From Nilaparvata lugens (lineage: Eukaryota; Arthropoda; Insecta; Hemiptera; Delphacidae), in the NCBI RefSeq assembly GCF_014356525.2, contig NC_052508.1:41829358-41893357 (forward strand): DNA of 64,000 nucleotides, in the 5' to 3' direction. The notes beneath the pieces were generated by a model. It worked only from the letters and a program-made list of their open reading frames with translations, searched no databases and was not told the origin of the DNA. Positions 51,422 through 61,270 of this stretch are shown one piece after another. Positions within the stretch are counted from its first letter, which is position 1; every line of letters begins with the position of its first letter. A program made the translations under genes and the position numbers.

Positions 51422-52243
51422 TCAAAAGGGTTTTTTAATTTCTTCTTGATAAAACCTACCCTGTATTATCTCACCACTAAGATCTTCTAATGAGTAAGTG
51501 ATAGGTCTTGTGGGATGTATGCTCACAATTCGGAAATATTCGGATGACCAATTCATTAGATATTTTTTATCAAATATCTGTTTCTTTTTAGAAATTCTCA
51601 CAATATCACCTAGCTTATATTTTGGTTTCAACACTTTTAATTTGAATCGTCTATTAAATGCAGAGTTTAGTGATTCTAAAACACGTTTACGATGTTTTTT
51701 AGTTACATCTTTAGGTCGCATTCCAATGCTACTGTGTACTGTATTGTTATAATCATCTACAATATTTTGTAAGTTATTAACCCAGTTTTTACTCCCACGT
51801 TCAGTTAAAGATCGATATATTTTTGATTTTATTGTACGATTAAATCTCTCAGCGATACTAGCTTTCTTATCAGTAAAAACAGAATAATGCTTGATATTAT
51901 ACTTATCTAACAAATCTTTCACATGCTTATTAAAATACTCCTTCCCTCCATCTGTCTGGAAAAAACGCATATGTCTATTCTTACAAATAATGGGTTCGAG
52001 TGCATTATAAACACTTTGTGCAGTCTTATTCTTTAAAGGTATACAATAAGCGTACTTAGTAAAACAATTAATAACAACTAAAATATAACGATATCCTTTA
52101 TTGAATTTAGATAAGCTACCCATCTCAATCAGATCTGATTGATATAAATCGTTCTCATTCTTCAACTCATATCTGCGTGTGGGGTAATTTACACGTGCAG
52201 CAGAGTGAAGCTCTGCTGCTAATTTTGCTCTAATATTACTCAT
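51422..52243 (-). CDS. Retroviral-type (rve) integrase of adintovirus/Polinton
   Basis: An intact 273-residue frame from ATG 52243. Catalytic triad as read: D37 (YQSDLIEM), D98 (FFQTDGGKEYF) and E132 (SIAERFNRT), with 33 residues between the last two. The C-terminal part from about residue 205 (LKVLKPKYKLGDIVRISKKK) resembles the SH3/chromodomain-like tail of these integrases. It would insert the element's DNA into host chromosomes and produce a short target duplication. It lies downstream of the polymerase on the same strand. Confidence 0.93.
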   Translation of the reverse strand: MSNIRAKLAAELHSAARVNYPTRRYELKNENDLYQSDLIEMGSLSKFNKGYRYILVVINCFTKYAYCIPLKNKTAQSVYNALEPIICKNRHMRFFQTDGGKEYFNKHVKDLLDKYNIKHYSVFTDKKASIAERFNRTIKSKIYRSLTERGSKNWVNNLQNIVDDYNNTVHSSIGMRPKDVTKKHRKRVLESLNSAFNRRFKLKVLKPKYKLGDIVRISKKKQIFDKKYLMNWSSEYFRIVSIHPTRPITYSLEDLSGEIIQGRFYQEEIKKPF

Positions 52244-52327
52244 TCTTCTTCTTTGTGTGAAGACACGCTTGAAACAGAATTCGATGTGTTGGTCACTAGC
52301 TCGTTACACACACACTGATCTGTGCCA

Positions 52328-55300
52328 TCAGTTTGCTATTTTGTAGTGACCGAATGGTAATGTATCGATTCCGTTCTCTGCAATAAAGCGCTTGTCATCG
52401 AACGGGCTTAAACAAACCTTTGCGCATTCAATTTGATGCATGTTATGATTGAAGGATCTCAACATATTACATTTTTCTATATGTTGGCATCGTTCAATCA
52501 AACATTTCTTATACAAGTCAAAACTAAGTTTTCTATTTTTCACATGTGTCTTCACACCTTTTGCTACACACTTATTTACAGTTTCCTCCTTCTCATTATT
52601 TACAAGATATGAATATAATTTCGCCCGTAATCCCAGAAAAGATTTTAAAGGAAATGAAGCTGCCTCATCCTTAAATTTCCCTACAACTTTATTCCTCTCA
52701 TTGGAGAAGCATTCGTGCTCAGCTGGGTAATTTGAAGTGTCAAACAATTCTAGATTTTCTCTTATCAGTTGGTAGACGTCGGGTGTCTCCAATGATAAGA
52801 GGAAGCTATCTGTATCAGTCATACAGAGCTGGATGCGTTGCCATGGTATGATTTTTTGCAATTTACAATAGAAAAAATCATACATGTGCAGTTTACTCAA
52901 ATCCAGGATGCAGAAACCTGAATAGATTGGCTTATTCATTTTTAGTTCCAACTTTCGCGAGAAAACCGCAATCACATCCGAACTTATTATCTGCCAGCGT
53001 TTACATAGGGGATTTGAAATGTACTTATCTAGACGCTTGGCGTCTGTGATAATTTGAACATTACATTGATGCCGATTTCCCTGTATCGATTTTCGAAGCA
53101 TAAGTTACTCATCTGTTTAAAGAAAGAGACTTCAAATTTATTTTTCGCGGCTTGCCTATTACAGGTATTGAACTCAATGTAGTTCTTCAACCAAGGCGAT
53201 TGGGAAAAGCTAATGACGCGATGTACCTTTGTTAATTGCAATCCGAGTTGAAGGTACAGTTTCAAATTCATGTAATGAACAATGTACCTCTCTCGATCAA
53301 AAAGTGTGTTCATGAGTTTTTTAGTCAGAGTTTGACCGTTCTCATTGGTTTGGTACTCGGAGAACAATTCGCTAGGAGGAATTTGATGAAGTGGAGCGAG
53401 AGGGAAATTGGCATGCATATCATGTAACTCCTGTGGGTACTTGAGATCACATTCAATTACATAACCAGTTTCTGATTCACTCTCCAAATTTGTAAAGTCA
53501 AGAGCATGGATTTCTTCCTCTGAGAGGAACTTGAAATTTCCATAAGGTAAGAATTGATTCATAGAGTGCGCATACAAAGAATTACAATCTATATAAAGCA
53601 AATAGTTACTTGGTTTTGTGGGATCGTATGTGTCAGGGATGTGTTTGTTATTGGCTTCGCAATAACGCTTGCCAATAAACGAAACACCACCGCGCATTCC
53701 TGATTCAAACAATAGATGTATATCGGGATCGCTAATCAATTGGAGTTCAACCCGGGTGAACTTTAACATACAATTCCAAGTGTAATGAGCAAGCGAAAGA
53801 AAATGAGTCACATTGAGGCCATATGACCTAAAAAGCGTTGACCTCATTTCTTCGAAAACCTCAACTAATAGCATGATGTCTAGGCACAGATAGAAATCAT
53901 GATACTCGCCGAGAGATTTCAACTTGAATGTTGAGAACACTCTTTGTGCATGCTCATATTCTTTGGGGGAGAGGGGTGTATCGTTAAGATCATTATAAAA
54001 ACATTCTATCGGAGGGAGAGAAGTCTCAGCGAATTTTTCAGGGCAAGATATGTACGAATGAGGATATACTCCTTTTTTCAACAAGAGTTGCCTTTGTTCG
54101 AGATCGGGGTCATTAAATACTGAAAACAGACATTTGAACTTCGATTCCATATCTGTACTATCTACCAAGTTGCGCACTAATACTTCTAAAGATTCATTCA
54201 TAAATTTATATGAATCTAAAAACTTGATTTTTCCCACTGTCAATGTCAAAAATCTTTCTGATGTATTGGCGATACAGGAAATTTCTTTTTTACATTTTCT
54301 GAGAGCTTTTAGAATAAAATGACTGTCAAATCCGCTAAAATTATGGAAGTAACAGCTAATCGTATCGTCAGTTCGAGTATTTAAATTACACGACACATGA
54401 GCAGCACACAAAAACTTTCCATTTTCATGTGCATGATGGCGTACCTTTGTGTCTGTTTCGGTAAAAACTTCATCGCAAAGGCCGCACTTATCAGCGTTTT
54501 GAAATTCGCGTTGCTGACGTTCACTTAATGCTCCATCGGAATTTCACATTTTATATCTGCACTCAATAAATCGCCCAGTTCGATTATTTCCTTGAGAAAT
54601 TTCTCCATGATCTTTTCATTGATATTACTCGATCTATAGAGTACTGGGCCATACGCGATATCTCCATTCACATCAATTACAACGAAACAATACCCGCACG
54701 GAATATGACGCGCCGTTTTCTTGGTGTAACTTCTGGTAATAGGTACATCCTCAGATTCATTACAATCCATATTCACAACAAATGTTTCCAAATCTGCGTA
54801 GATTGTATACTTTTTCTTCAAAGTCGAACCGAGTTTTTTAAATTTGATTGTCTCACCACGTTTTGGGTATGAAGTTCTCTGAGACTGGAACTTTGAACAA
54901 AGCTCTAGATGTCTCATCAAATTTGCTTTCCCATCCCGGTCTACTGTTTTGTCTGATGTAAATCTGTGAAAACAGAAATTACAAACATCTACTTGATGAG
55001 CATTTTTTGAAAGGTGAGAAAGAAGACGCGACAATCCGTTTTTCCCGTTCGCGGTGTTAATTAAACAAAAATGAGTTTTTCCTGCATCGCCTTTCAACAT
55101 TAAAAGATTAATTTGGTATTACGCGTACGGAATATGCTTGTTCGATAGGGGAAAAACTTTTTGTTGTCATACGCGATAACATGAATTGCGATGTCTGTAT
55201 TGAGAATTTCAAATTTCTTTATGTCGCGATCGGTGGTTGGGAAATTAACTCCGCGAGTGTTCAGCCTGTGAGCAAATTTGCTCAAATATTTCACCGTTAA

Positions 55301-55876
55301 GTGTCTGTTATTCGGTTTCTGGTGAAAATAGGCTAGAACACTCCACAGAAAACACTTTTTATCAGAAAGATTTTTGATATTGATAACACATTTCTTATTC
55401 TTGATGAACTGGGGTGTTTGAATATAACTGCTTGTGTATATTGGATTATATCTAATCACATTTACATCAAGCGAGTCGATCTTCTTCAACACCCACCCAC
55501 TCCCAAATCGAACAAAGTTATCGAATGAACTTAAAATTTTCCTAACTGCTAACATAAATTGTTCATTCAATTCGTCATAACTCTCCAAGACATTCATGCC
55601 TATGGCCGAGTAGCTATGAAGATTCACAATGGATGAAACAGCTTCGGATTCCTCTGATTCTAAAACTACCATCTTATACAATAATACATTTAATACTAAA
55701 AACCATTTAACATTTCCTTCGAAACGTGCAGCGTGTTCTCTTATTATCTCGAAAACACGAGCTTTCGAGTTTTGAAGCACATTTTCAATGTCAGGTGCTA
55801 CGTTTTCGAAGGAAATGCGATGGCGAATTGCTCGCGAACTCACGCCTCCAACTCTGTGTTCTCTGATATGCTCCAT
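52328..55876 (-). pseudogene. Protein-primed-type DNA polymerase B, broken by three frame changes
   Basis: Reading leftwards from ATG 55876 (MEHIREHRVGG): an N-terminal domain with CVINIKNLSDKKCFLWS (to 55100); a zinc-finger-like CNFCFHRF region and exonuclease motif I YADLET (about 54785-54802); exonuclease II HNFSGFDSHF and III YHDFYLCLDIML; polymerase motif A YIDCNSLYAHSM (about 53590); motif B NRQAAKNKFEVSFFKQMSN (about 53100); motif C MTDTDSFLL (about 52805-52829); then the thumb region. Frame changes fall near 55100, 54527 and 53095, the last inside motif B. About 1,180 codons in all, a normal length for this family. It would replicate the element's linear DNA with a terminal protein primer. 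Confidence 0.92.
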
Positions 55877-56007
55877 CTCTGCTACTAGCGGGTTACTGAA
55901 AACAAACAAAGAATATATTACTATGGCATAGAATTAGATATAAAAACAAGTAAACATTAATCTAAAAATCAGTTGTGATTTAACAAGCTGCAAGTACAGT
56001 GCAAAAA
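55877..56007. promoter_or_regulatory. Divergent intergenic region between polymerase and BIR gene
   Basis: The leftward and rightward gene blocks start from this gap of about 130 bases. On the minus strand, TTTGTTTGTTTTCAG ends just upstream of the polymerase start, which looks like a splice acceptor for a 5' leader intron. TATAAA at about 55939 (plus strand) precedes the BIR gene start. Confidence 0.4.
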
Positions 56008-56589
56008 ATGCTATCACAGGATCAGATTTTCATGCACGAACGATTGAGGTTATTAACATTTGATAATCGTTTGAAATCAGAATCGAGTCTGTCACCTCAA
56101 AATATGGCTAAACAGGGTTTTAAATTTGTGCGAGCACCTGACGTTGTTCAATGTGTGTTTTGTTCAGTATAATTAGAAAATTGGTTGCCAACAGACGATC
56201 CTAGTAAGGAACATGAACGATGTAGTCCAAATTGTGGATGGCGCAAAGAAGATAATATTTCATGTGAAGAGGAGAATTTCGATAATAATATTCTACGACA
56301 ATATGAAGAACAAGTTTTAACTTTCCATCGTCCAGAACCATTCAAGCTCTCGGTATTTATTAATAGAGCAGACTATTTTGCAATAAATGGATACTTTTTG
56401 CATGAGAAATCATATCTGCAATGTGTATATTGCAAATATATTATTGAAAATCCTTATGAAAAAGTGATACATGTTCCATTTTGTATATATAAAAAGATGA
56501 GCTATAATGGAAAAGAAACGACAAATGATGAAAAAGAAGATGCTGTGGGAAAACAAGCTGGATATTGTACAATATGCACTCTGTTGTAA
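56008..56589 (+). pseudogene. BIR-domain (IAP-like) protein with an internal stop
   Basis: From ATG 56008 the frame encodes a BIR domain: ERLRLLTFD, MAKQGFKFVRAPDVVQCVFC, then, after the stop TAA at 56170-56172, W..DDPSKEH and C. The zinc ligands keep the exact spacing C-x2-C-x16-H-x6-C of BIR domains if the stop position is counted as one residue. Downstream is a second, degenerate BIR-like segment (INGYFLHEKSYLQCVYC ... HVPFC) and a short tail, with no RING finger. Length 193 codons. BIR proteins of insect DNA viruses block host cell death; here that role is inferred. A single stop breaks it. It is the first gene of the rightward block. Confidence 0.85.
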
Positions 56590-56699
56590 TCGAGATATTA
56601 GTGATTCCTAAGTGCATTGTAGTAGTATCAGGAAAGAAGTAAGTTCTGAAAAATCATGATTAGAAAAATAAAGAATTGTATCATACTTACATGCAATGA

Positions 56700-57089
56700 A
56701 TGATGTGCTGTACTGTCTCTCTCTCTCTGCTTACACTAGTTCTTCATACGTCTTTCCTCCTCGAAGACTGGAGTGATTATGCAGTCTCGAACTCTGTGAA
56801 ATCAACGAACATAATGAAAATCACAATAATATTGAGAAGAAATTTAGCAAGTCAACATGTGATGTTAATTATGAAAATTAATGAGGAGATTACATTCGAA
56901 ATATTGTTATTCGAGATATGTGGAAGTGAGAATTCGAGTGCATTGTGAGAATTTGATATTTTTTCTCTGAATGCACCTTGCTGTACGTGTAAGAATGCAT
57001 TTGTATGTCAAGGATGTGACAAGCGGGAAAATGCACTATCTCTCACTCATCCTAAAACAGAGAGAGAGGAACGAATGAGTATATAAGCG
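56700..57089 (+). pseudogene. Possible small cysteine-containing ORF, interrupted
   Basis: A frame from about 56700 runs to a TGA at 56946-56948 and then continues open to 57089 with CCTCKNAFVCQGC, a possible zinc-binding Cys cluster, followed by charged residues. I recognise no family. It could be a broken accessory gene or chance. Confidence 0.3.
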
Positions 57090-57117
57090 GCGGTCATTGG
57101 ATTTGCCAGCTTCATTC
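57080..57117 (+). promoter_or_regulatory. TATA box and initiator for the spliced gene
   Basis: TATATAAG at 57080-57087 is followed about 32 bases later by TTCATTC (A at 57114), the spacing of a TATA-initiator core promoter. The coding start is at 57157. Confidence 0.65.
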
Positions 57118-57156
57118 GACCACTAGTCACGTTTCGCACATATCCTCGCTATCATC

Positions 57157-59265
57157 ATGGAGTCCACACGTGAGCAGTACATCCTCCCGGATACACCTCC
57201 TCAACAAGAGCCATCATTCCCATCTTACTGGGCAGCGCAAGCTGCGCGGAAGAAGAAGATTCCTTCTACCAGTGCTGCTCCCCCTGCTGCTGTCGCTGCT
57301 GCATCCGACCCCGAGGAGTCGCCCCTGAAGAGACGTGGAGTCTTCGTGGAGAGAGGGATGAGCAGCGATGAGTTCATTATACCAGACACACCACCATCTC
57401 ATCTAGGATGGGCACCGAAACGTGCAGCACTAACAACAATTACCACCAACAGGCAGCAGGGGAAGAGAAAGCTGCAATTTCTGGAGGAGGAAGAAACCAA
57501 CTTCGTACCCTCACAGGTTAGTTATTTCAAATATTATTAACATGTAATGTGAACAGATAATTTTAAATCTTTATATGTTGTCATCCAAAAGCTTGCTAGT
57601 ATCTGATAAATTTCTTACTGAGAAAAACTAATTTCCAATGTTCACATTACATGTACTCACATTGGAGTTATTGATGAATCTGATTTGAAAAGACAATTTC
57701 TTGATAACGAATATAGGAACTTAATTCAACTTTAGAGTTCAGTTAAGATGTATATTCGACTACATGAATATGATGATTACATTGATATATTCATTTGAAT
57801 TGAGCATAAATTGTTTTATGAAATCAAGAAATATAATTATTTGAAGTGATTAGGTTGAATGCATGCTAATAAATACTTTAGTGAGAGAAAAAACTAATTT
57901 CCAATAGATGTCTTTGTACAATGCACAATGTGATATTAAATGATTAGAGTTCAGTTAAGATGTGTATAATTTTATTTTTGAAATTGAACTGATCAAGCTT
58001 ACTAGTAGTTCAGACAAAAATTGAATAAGATGAATATTTTGATTTCATTATTATGATGCTTACATATTATTTGCTATAATATTAAAGCGATGTGTTAAGG
58101 AAATTACTGATTAAGTTGATAGTTATATTGTGATATTAAATGATTAGAGTTCAGTTAAGATGTGTATAATGAATACTTTTTGAAATTGGACTGATCAACC
58201 TTACTAGTAGTTCAGTCAAAAAATTGAATAAGATGAATATTTTGATTTCATTATTATGATGCTTACATATTATTTGCTATAACATTGAAGTGATGTGTTA
58301 AGAAAATTACTGATTTAGTTGATATTTATATTGTGATATTAAATTATTAGAGTTCAGTTAAGATGTGTATAATTTTATTTTTGAAATTGAACTGATCAAC
58401 CTTACTAGTAGTTCAGACAAAAATTGAATAAGATGAATATTTTGATTTCATTATTATGATGCTTACATATATTTGCTATAATATTGAAGTGATGTGTTAA
58501 GAAAATTACTGATTCAGTTGATAGTTATTTGTTGCAATGAAAGAGTTTGCTTATTAATTTGATTCACTATTGGATTCTGCAAGAAATATTATTTCAATAA
58601 CTGATATTACTCACTTTGTGTAGAGAATGTCTTGTCAATCTGATGATATCAAGTTGAGATTATGACAATAATCTGTTGATCACAAGTAGAGAATGTCTTG
58701 TCAATCTGATGATATCAAGTTGAGATTATGACAATAATCTGTTGATCACAAGTAGAGAATGTCTTGTCAATCTGATGATATCAAGTTGAGATTATGACAA
58801 TAATCTGTTGATCACAAGTAGTTGATAATCTGAAACAAATTATAATAAAGTTACTAATCATAGATTTTCATTTAACAGAAACGTATGTCTGAGAACACCT
58901 CCATGGCTCCGCTACTGGAGGAGGCAGCCGCGCGGGATGATGATGATGATGATGATGAGGACTTCATCGCACTCATCAATAAGCCATCACCAAAGCCGTG
59001 GATGCCTCTCCGCGAGCTGGCGGAGGATGTTCCACATACTATCATCTCAGTGCGGGAGGAAACAAACCATCATGGCAGACGAATTATTTTGAAAATTAAT
59101 ATCGCTTCTACGAAGAAAATCTCTGAGGAATACCCGCCTCAGAGATTTTCTCCAATAATTTCACCTTGTAAAGTTGTTAAATTTAATTCTAAGTGTAAAA
59201 ATTTAGGAATAGTAGTGAAGCATATAACCGCTACATGGAGCGACATTAAGATTGTTAAAATGTAA
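57157..59265 (+). CDS. Acidic/Pro-rich protein, two exons (57157-57516 and 58879-59265)
   Basis: Exon 1 (120 codons) ends at CAG|GTTAGT. Exon 2 begins after a pyrimidine-rich TTTTCATTTAACAG with a TACTAAT branch-like motif 20-30 bases upstream, and the two join in phase 0, giving about 248 residues. Without splicing, exon 1 would end after 127 codons and exon 2 could start at ATG 58885. Exon 1 has two copies of PDTPP (residues 11-15, 76-80) and basic patches. Exon 2 has an Asp run and then a possible OB-like C-terminal domain (LRELAEDVPHTIISVREE...YPPQRFSPI), similar in style to small Polinton proteins thought to bind single-stranded DNA. Function is not established. A TATA/initiator precedes it and AATAAA follows at 59341. 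Confidence 0.65.
57517..58878 (+). other. Putative intron (1,362 bp) with two tandem arrays
   Basis: Bounded by GT and AG with good flanks. It contains three copies of a unit of about 200 bp (starting TGTGATATTAAAT at 57929, 58129 and 58332) and three copies of a 66-bp unit (TAGAGAATGTCTTGTCAATC at 58621, 58687 and 58753). Confidence 0.6.
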
Positions 59266-59305
59266 CAATCTTATTCTCATAGCATGTAGCGGTTATATGC
59301 TTCAC
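59215..59305. other. Long perfect hairpin across the 3' end of the spliced gene
   Basis: Bases 59215-59237 are the exact reverse complement of 59283-59305 (23 bp). Inside, AAGATTGTTA (59249-59258) pairs with TAACAATCTT (59263-59272). The last codons and the stop lie inside the structure. Confidence 0.92.
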
Positions 59306-59340
59306 AAGTAGTATATAATGTAAATATTGTAGTGTTTGAT

Positions 59341-59346
59341 AATAAA
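59341..59346 (+). terminator. Polyadenylation signal AATAAA
   Basis: It lies 75 bases after the stop of the spliced gene, with T/G-rich sequence downstream. Confidence 0.55.
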
Positions 59347-59425
59347 TTGTAATATTGTTTTTAAAAAAATTGTTCTTAATTCTCACCTGTCAAAGAAGAT
59401 GTAGAATAGTACACTGTTCACGCAA

Positions 59426-59517
59426 GAATAGCTTCTCTTGTAACTGAACACTCAATGAATGTAGATTAGTAATGCTCTTGTACAGTCAATGAGTGTTCGC
59501 TCACAAGAGAAGCTATT
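59426..59517. other. Second large inverted repeat in the intergenic region
   Basis: AATAGCTTCTCTTGT at 59427 pairs with ACAAGAGAAGCTATT near 59503-59517, and further in, GAACACTCAATGA pairs with TCAATGAGTGTTC. It lies between the spliced gene and the membrane-protein gene. Confidence 0.85.
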
Positions 59518-59632
59518 TTATAGTTGCTGCTGCGCGCGCACGCGCATGCCAGTCTTGACCTTGTTGCGAGATTCTCCTCCATCTGTTTGCGCTATACACT
59601 CACTATAGATATAGCAATCTATTTTCATCAGT

Positions 59633-60097
59633 ATGCTTACAACACTTGAATGGAGAAGTTGTGCAATGAAGATAATCGTATGGAGAGTTTTATTTGTTCT
59701 TCTCTTTATAATATGTTGTGTGAATATGCTATTACTTTCCCATATTGCTTTGAAAAAATATGATTCAATGCAAAATGATAGTAAGAGAATATTGGAATCT
59801 ATACAAAATGTACGAAATAAGATTAGGGATTTGGAAACACCTCAATTGATGCAGGAATCACTGCTAGTAAGAAATCATACATTATCTTATATCAAATCAT
59901 GTGTCAATTCATCAGATGCTTCTCTCGATGTTAGTCTAAGACATTGGTATAGATTTATGATTGATGAACGTTCAATTCTTTGCAATTTCTACAAAACTTA
60001 CAACATACTTAACAAGTGTGTTAATAAGACACATCATGATGATAGAAAATTGTATTCCCTATTGATTAAAACATACCAACTTTGTAGTAATATATAA
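59633..60097 (+). CDS. Single-pass membrane protein of the adintovirus, unknown function
   Basis: An intact frame of 154 residues (a second ATG at codon 12 gives MKIIVWRVLF). Residues 12-36 form one strongly hydrophobic helix, consistent with a type II signal-anchor. The outer part has a short helical stretch (residues 40-70), several cysteines and N-glycosylation-type sites (NHT, NSS, NKT). It sits between the spliced gene and the PLA2/core gene, on the structural side of the element. I recognise no family; an envelope or cell-surface role is only a guess. Confidence 0.65.
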   Translation: MLTTLEWRSCAMKIIVWRVLFVLLFIICCVNMLLLSHIALKKYDSMQNDSKRILESIQNVRNKIRDLETPQLMQESLLVRNHTLSYIKSCVNSSDASLDVSLRHWYRFMIDERSILCNFYKTYNILNKCVNKTHHDDRKLYSLLIKTYQLCSNI

Positions 60098-60107
60098 AGC
60101 ACATAGT

Positions 60108-60165
60108 GAGACAATTTCTTTGTCTCTCGATTGAGGTTAAGTGTTTGATTAATTAACCTCAGTCG
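60108..60165. other. Two consecutive small hairpins in a gene gap
   Basis: GAGACAA/TTGTCTC (60108-60126, 5-base loop) is followed by TGAGGTTAA/TTAACCTCA (60132-60161). The second stem extends to TCGA/TCGA with one mismatch. Both lie just after the membrane-protein stop. Confidence 0.8.
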
Positions 60166-60198
60166 ATGTTCAACTATTGAGTTGAAAGGTAATGAAAA

Positions 60199-60883
60199 AT
60201 GGTATGTAGAAGAAAGTTATCTTCTAGGAAACGAGGTAAAGGAATCTTGAGTTCGGCTAGCAAAATTGTCAAAGGTATAGCGGGTACTGCGGGGGACATT
60301 ACATCAACTATTATAAATAAATTAATAAACGCATCACCTGAAATTCACCTCCCGGGGGGTACCAGTGGTGTGGCCCTGGCACCAAGGTTAATGAAAGGTT
60401 AAAGAGGGGGATCAAGGTATAAATTCATTAGATAGAGCCTGTAAGGTACATGATATAGCATACACTCAAAATAGTGATAATAAGTCGCGAGCGATTGCAG
60501 ACAGAGCTCTTGCAAACACAGCATGGGAAATATTCAAGAATCCAAAATCATCTCTAAGTGAAAGAGCACTTAGTTATCTTGTAACAAACGTGATGAAAGC
60601 TAAAGCAGCGTTTGGCGGTGGATTGAGAAAGAAGAAGAAGAAGAAGAGCACAAGTGTTGGGAAAACTCATAGCAGCTCGATAAGGAAAAAAGCTATTGCT
60701 CAGTTGAAACAGCATATTGCAGGTAGAGGTTACTATTTGAAACCGTACCCTCCAATCTCGAGTGGTGGTCGTATTTTGATTGGGCCCAACCCCACATCCT
60801 CCTCCTCACCATATGGTGTAAGTTTATTCCCAAAGAAAAAAAGAGTTAAAAAACGTAGAAAGACAAAGAAGGTGAAAAAATGA
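60199..60883 (+). pseudogene. PLA2-domain / basic core protein of the adintovirus, frameshifted
   Basis: The first frame (60199-60402) has a basic start (MVCRRKLSSRKRG), a helix-like middle and a loop IHLPGGTSG that resembles the calcium-binding loop of parvovirus-type phospholipase A2. A frame change near 60400 follows. The next frame continues with NSLDRACKVHDIAYTQ, whose His-Asp pair (60449-60454) is the PLA2 catalytic signature. The C-terminus is a lysine-rich tail with GRGYYLKPYPP and a final KKKRVKKRRKTKKVKK, like adenovirus pX/core-type peptides that bind DNA. PLA2 domains of this kind help virions leave endosomes. Its stop overlaps the protease start (ATGA). Confidence 0.85.
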
Positions 60884-61242
60884 ATATCGATGGTGAATTG
60901 TCCAATCACGATCTAATAAAATGGTGTAAATTATTACAAATTCCCCTACGAGGTGTATACATGATAGATACATTACCTAATAAAATTCTAAAAAATGAGA
61001 ATTGTATTGTTAATTTAGACACTCAATCCGGACATGGTACACACTGGGTTGGTTATAAGAAACGAGGATCAAATGTTTACTATTTTGATCCAATTGGTAA
61101 TTTACAACCACCTTATGAATTGAATAAATATTGGAAAAAAGAAACAGGTGTAAATATTTTTTACAATGTTGAGCACATGCAACCATTACATACAAATATA
61201 TGTGGACACCTTATGCTCTTGTTTTTTGCGAACCAGTTGTAA
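60880..61242 (+). CDS. Adenain-like cysteine protease (C5/Ulp1 type)
   Basis: Intact, 120 residues. Catalytic residues as read: H55 (HGTHWVGY), D70 (VYYFDPIG), Q101 (EHMQPLH) and C108 (NICGHLML), the order and spacing of the adenovirus-type maturation protease. It would cleave capsid and core precursors during virion maturation. The start codon overlaps the preceding stop in ATGA, indicating tight coupling with the core gene. Confidence 0.93.
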   Translation: MNIDGELSNHDLIKWCKLLQIPLRGVYMIDTLPNKILKNENCIVNLDTQSGHGTHWVGYKKRGSNVYYFDPIGNLQPPYELNKYWKKETGVNIFYNVEHMQPLHTNICGHLMLLFFANQL

Positions 61243-61270
61243 TCCAGTATTTGTACCGAAAACATATAAG

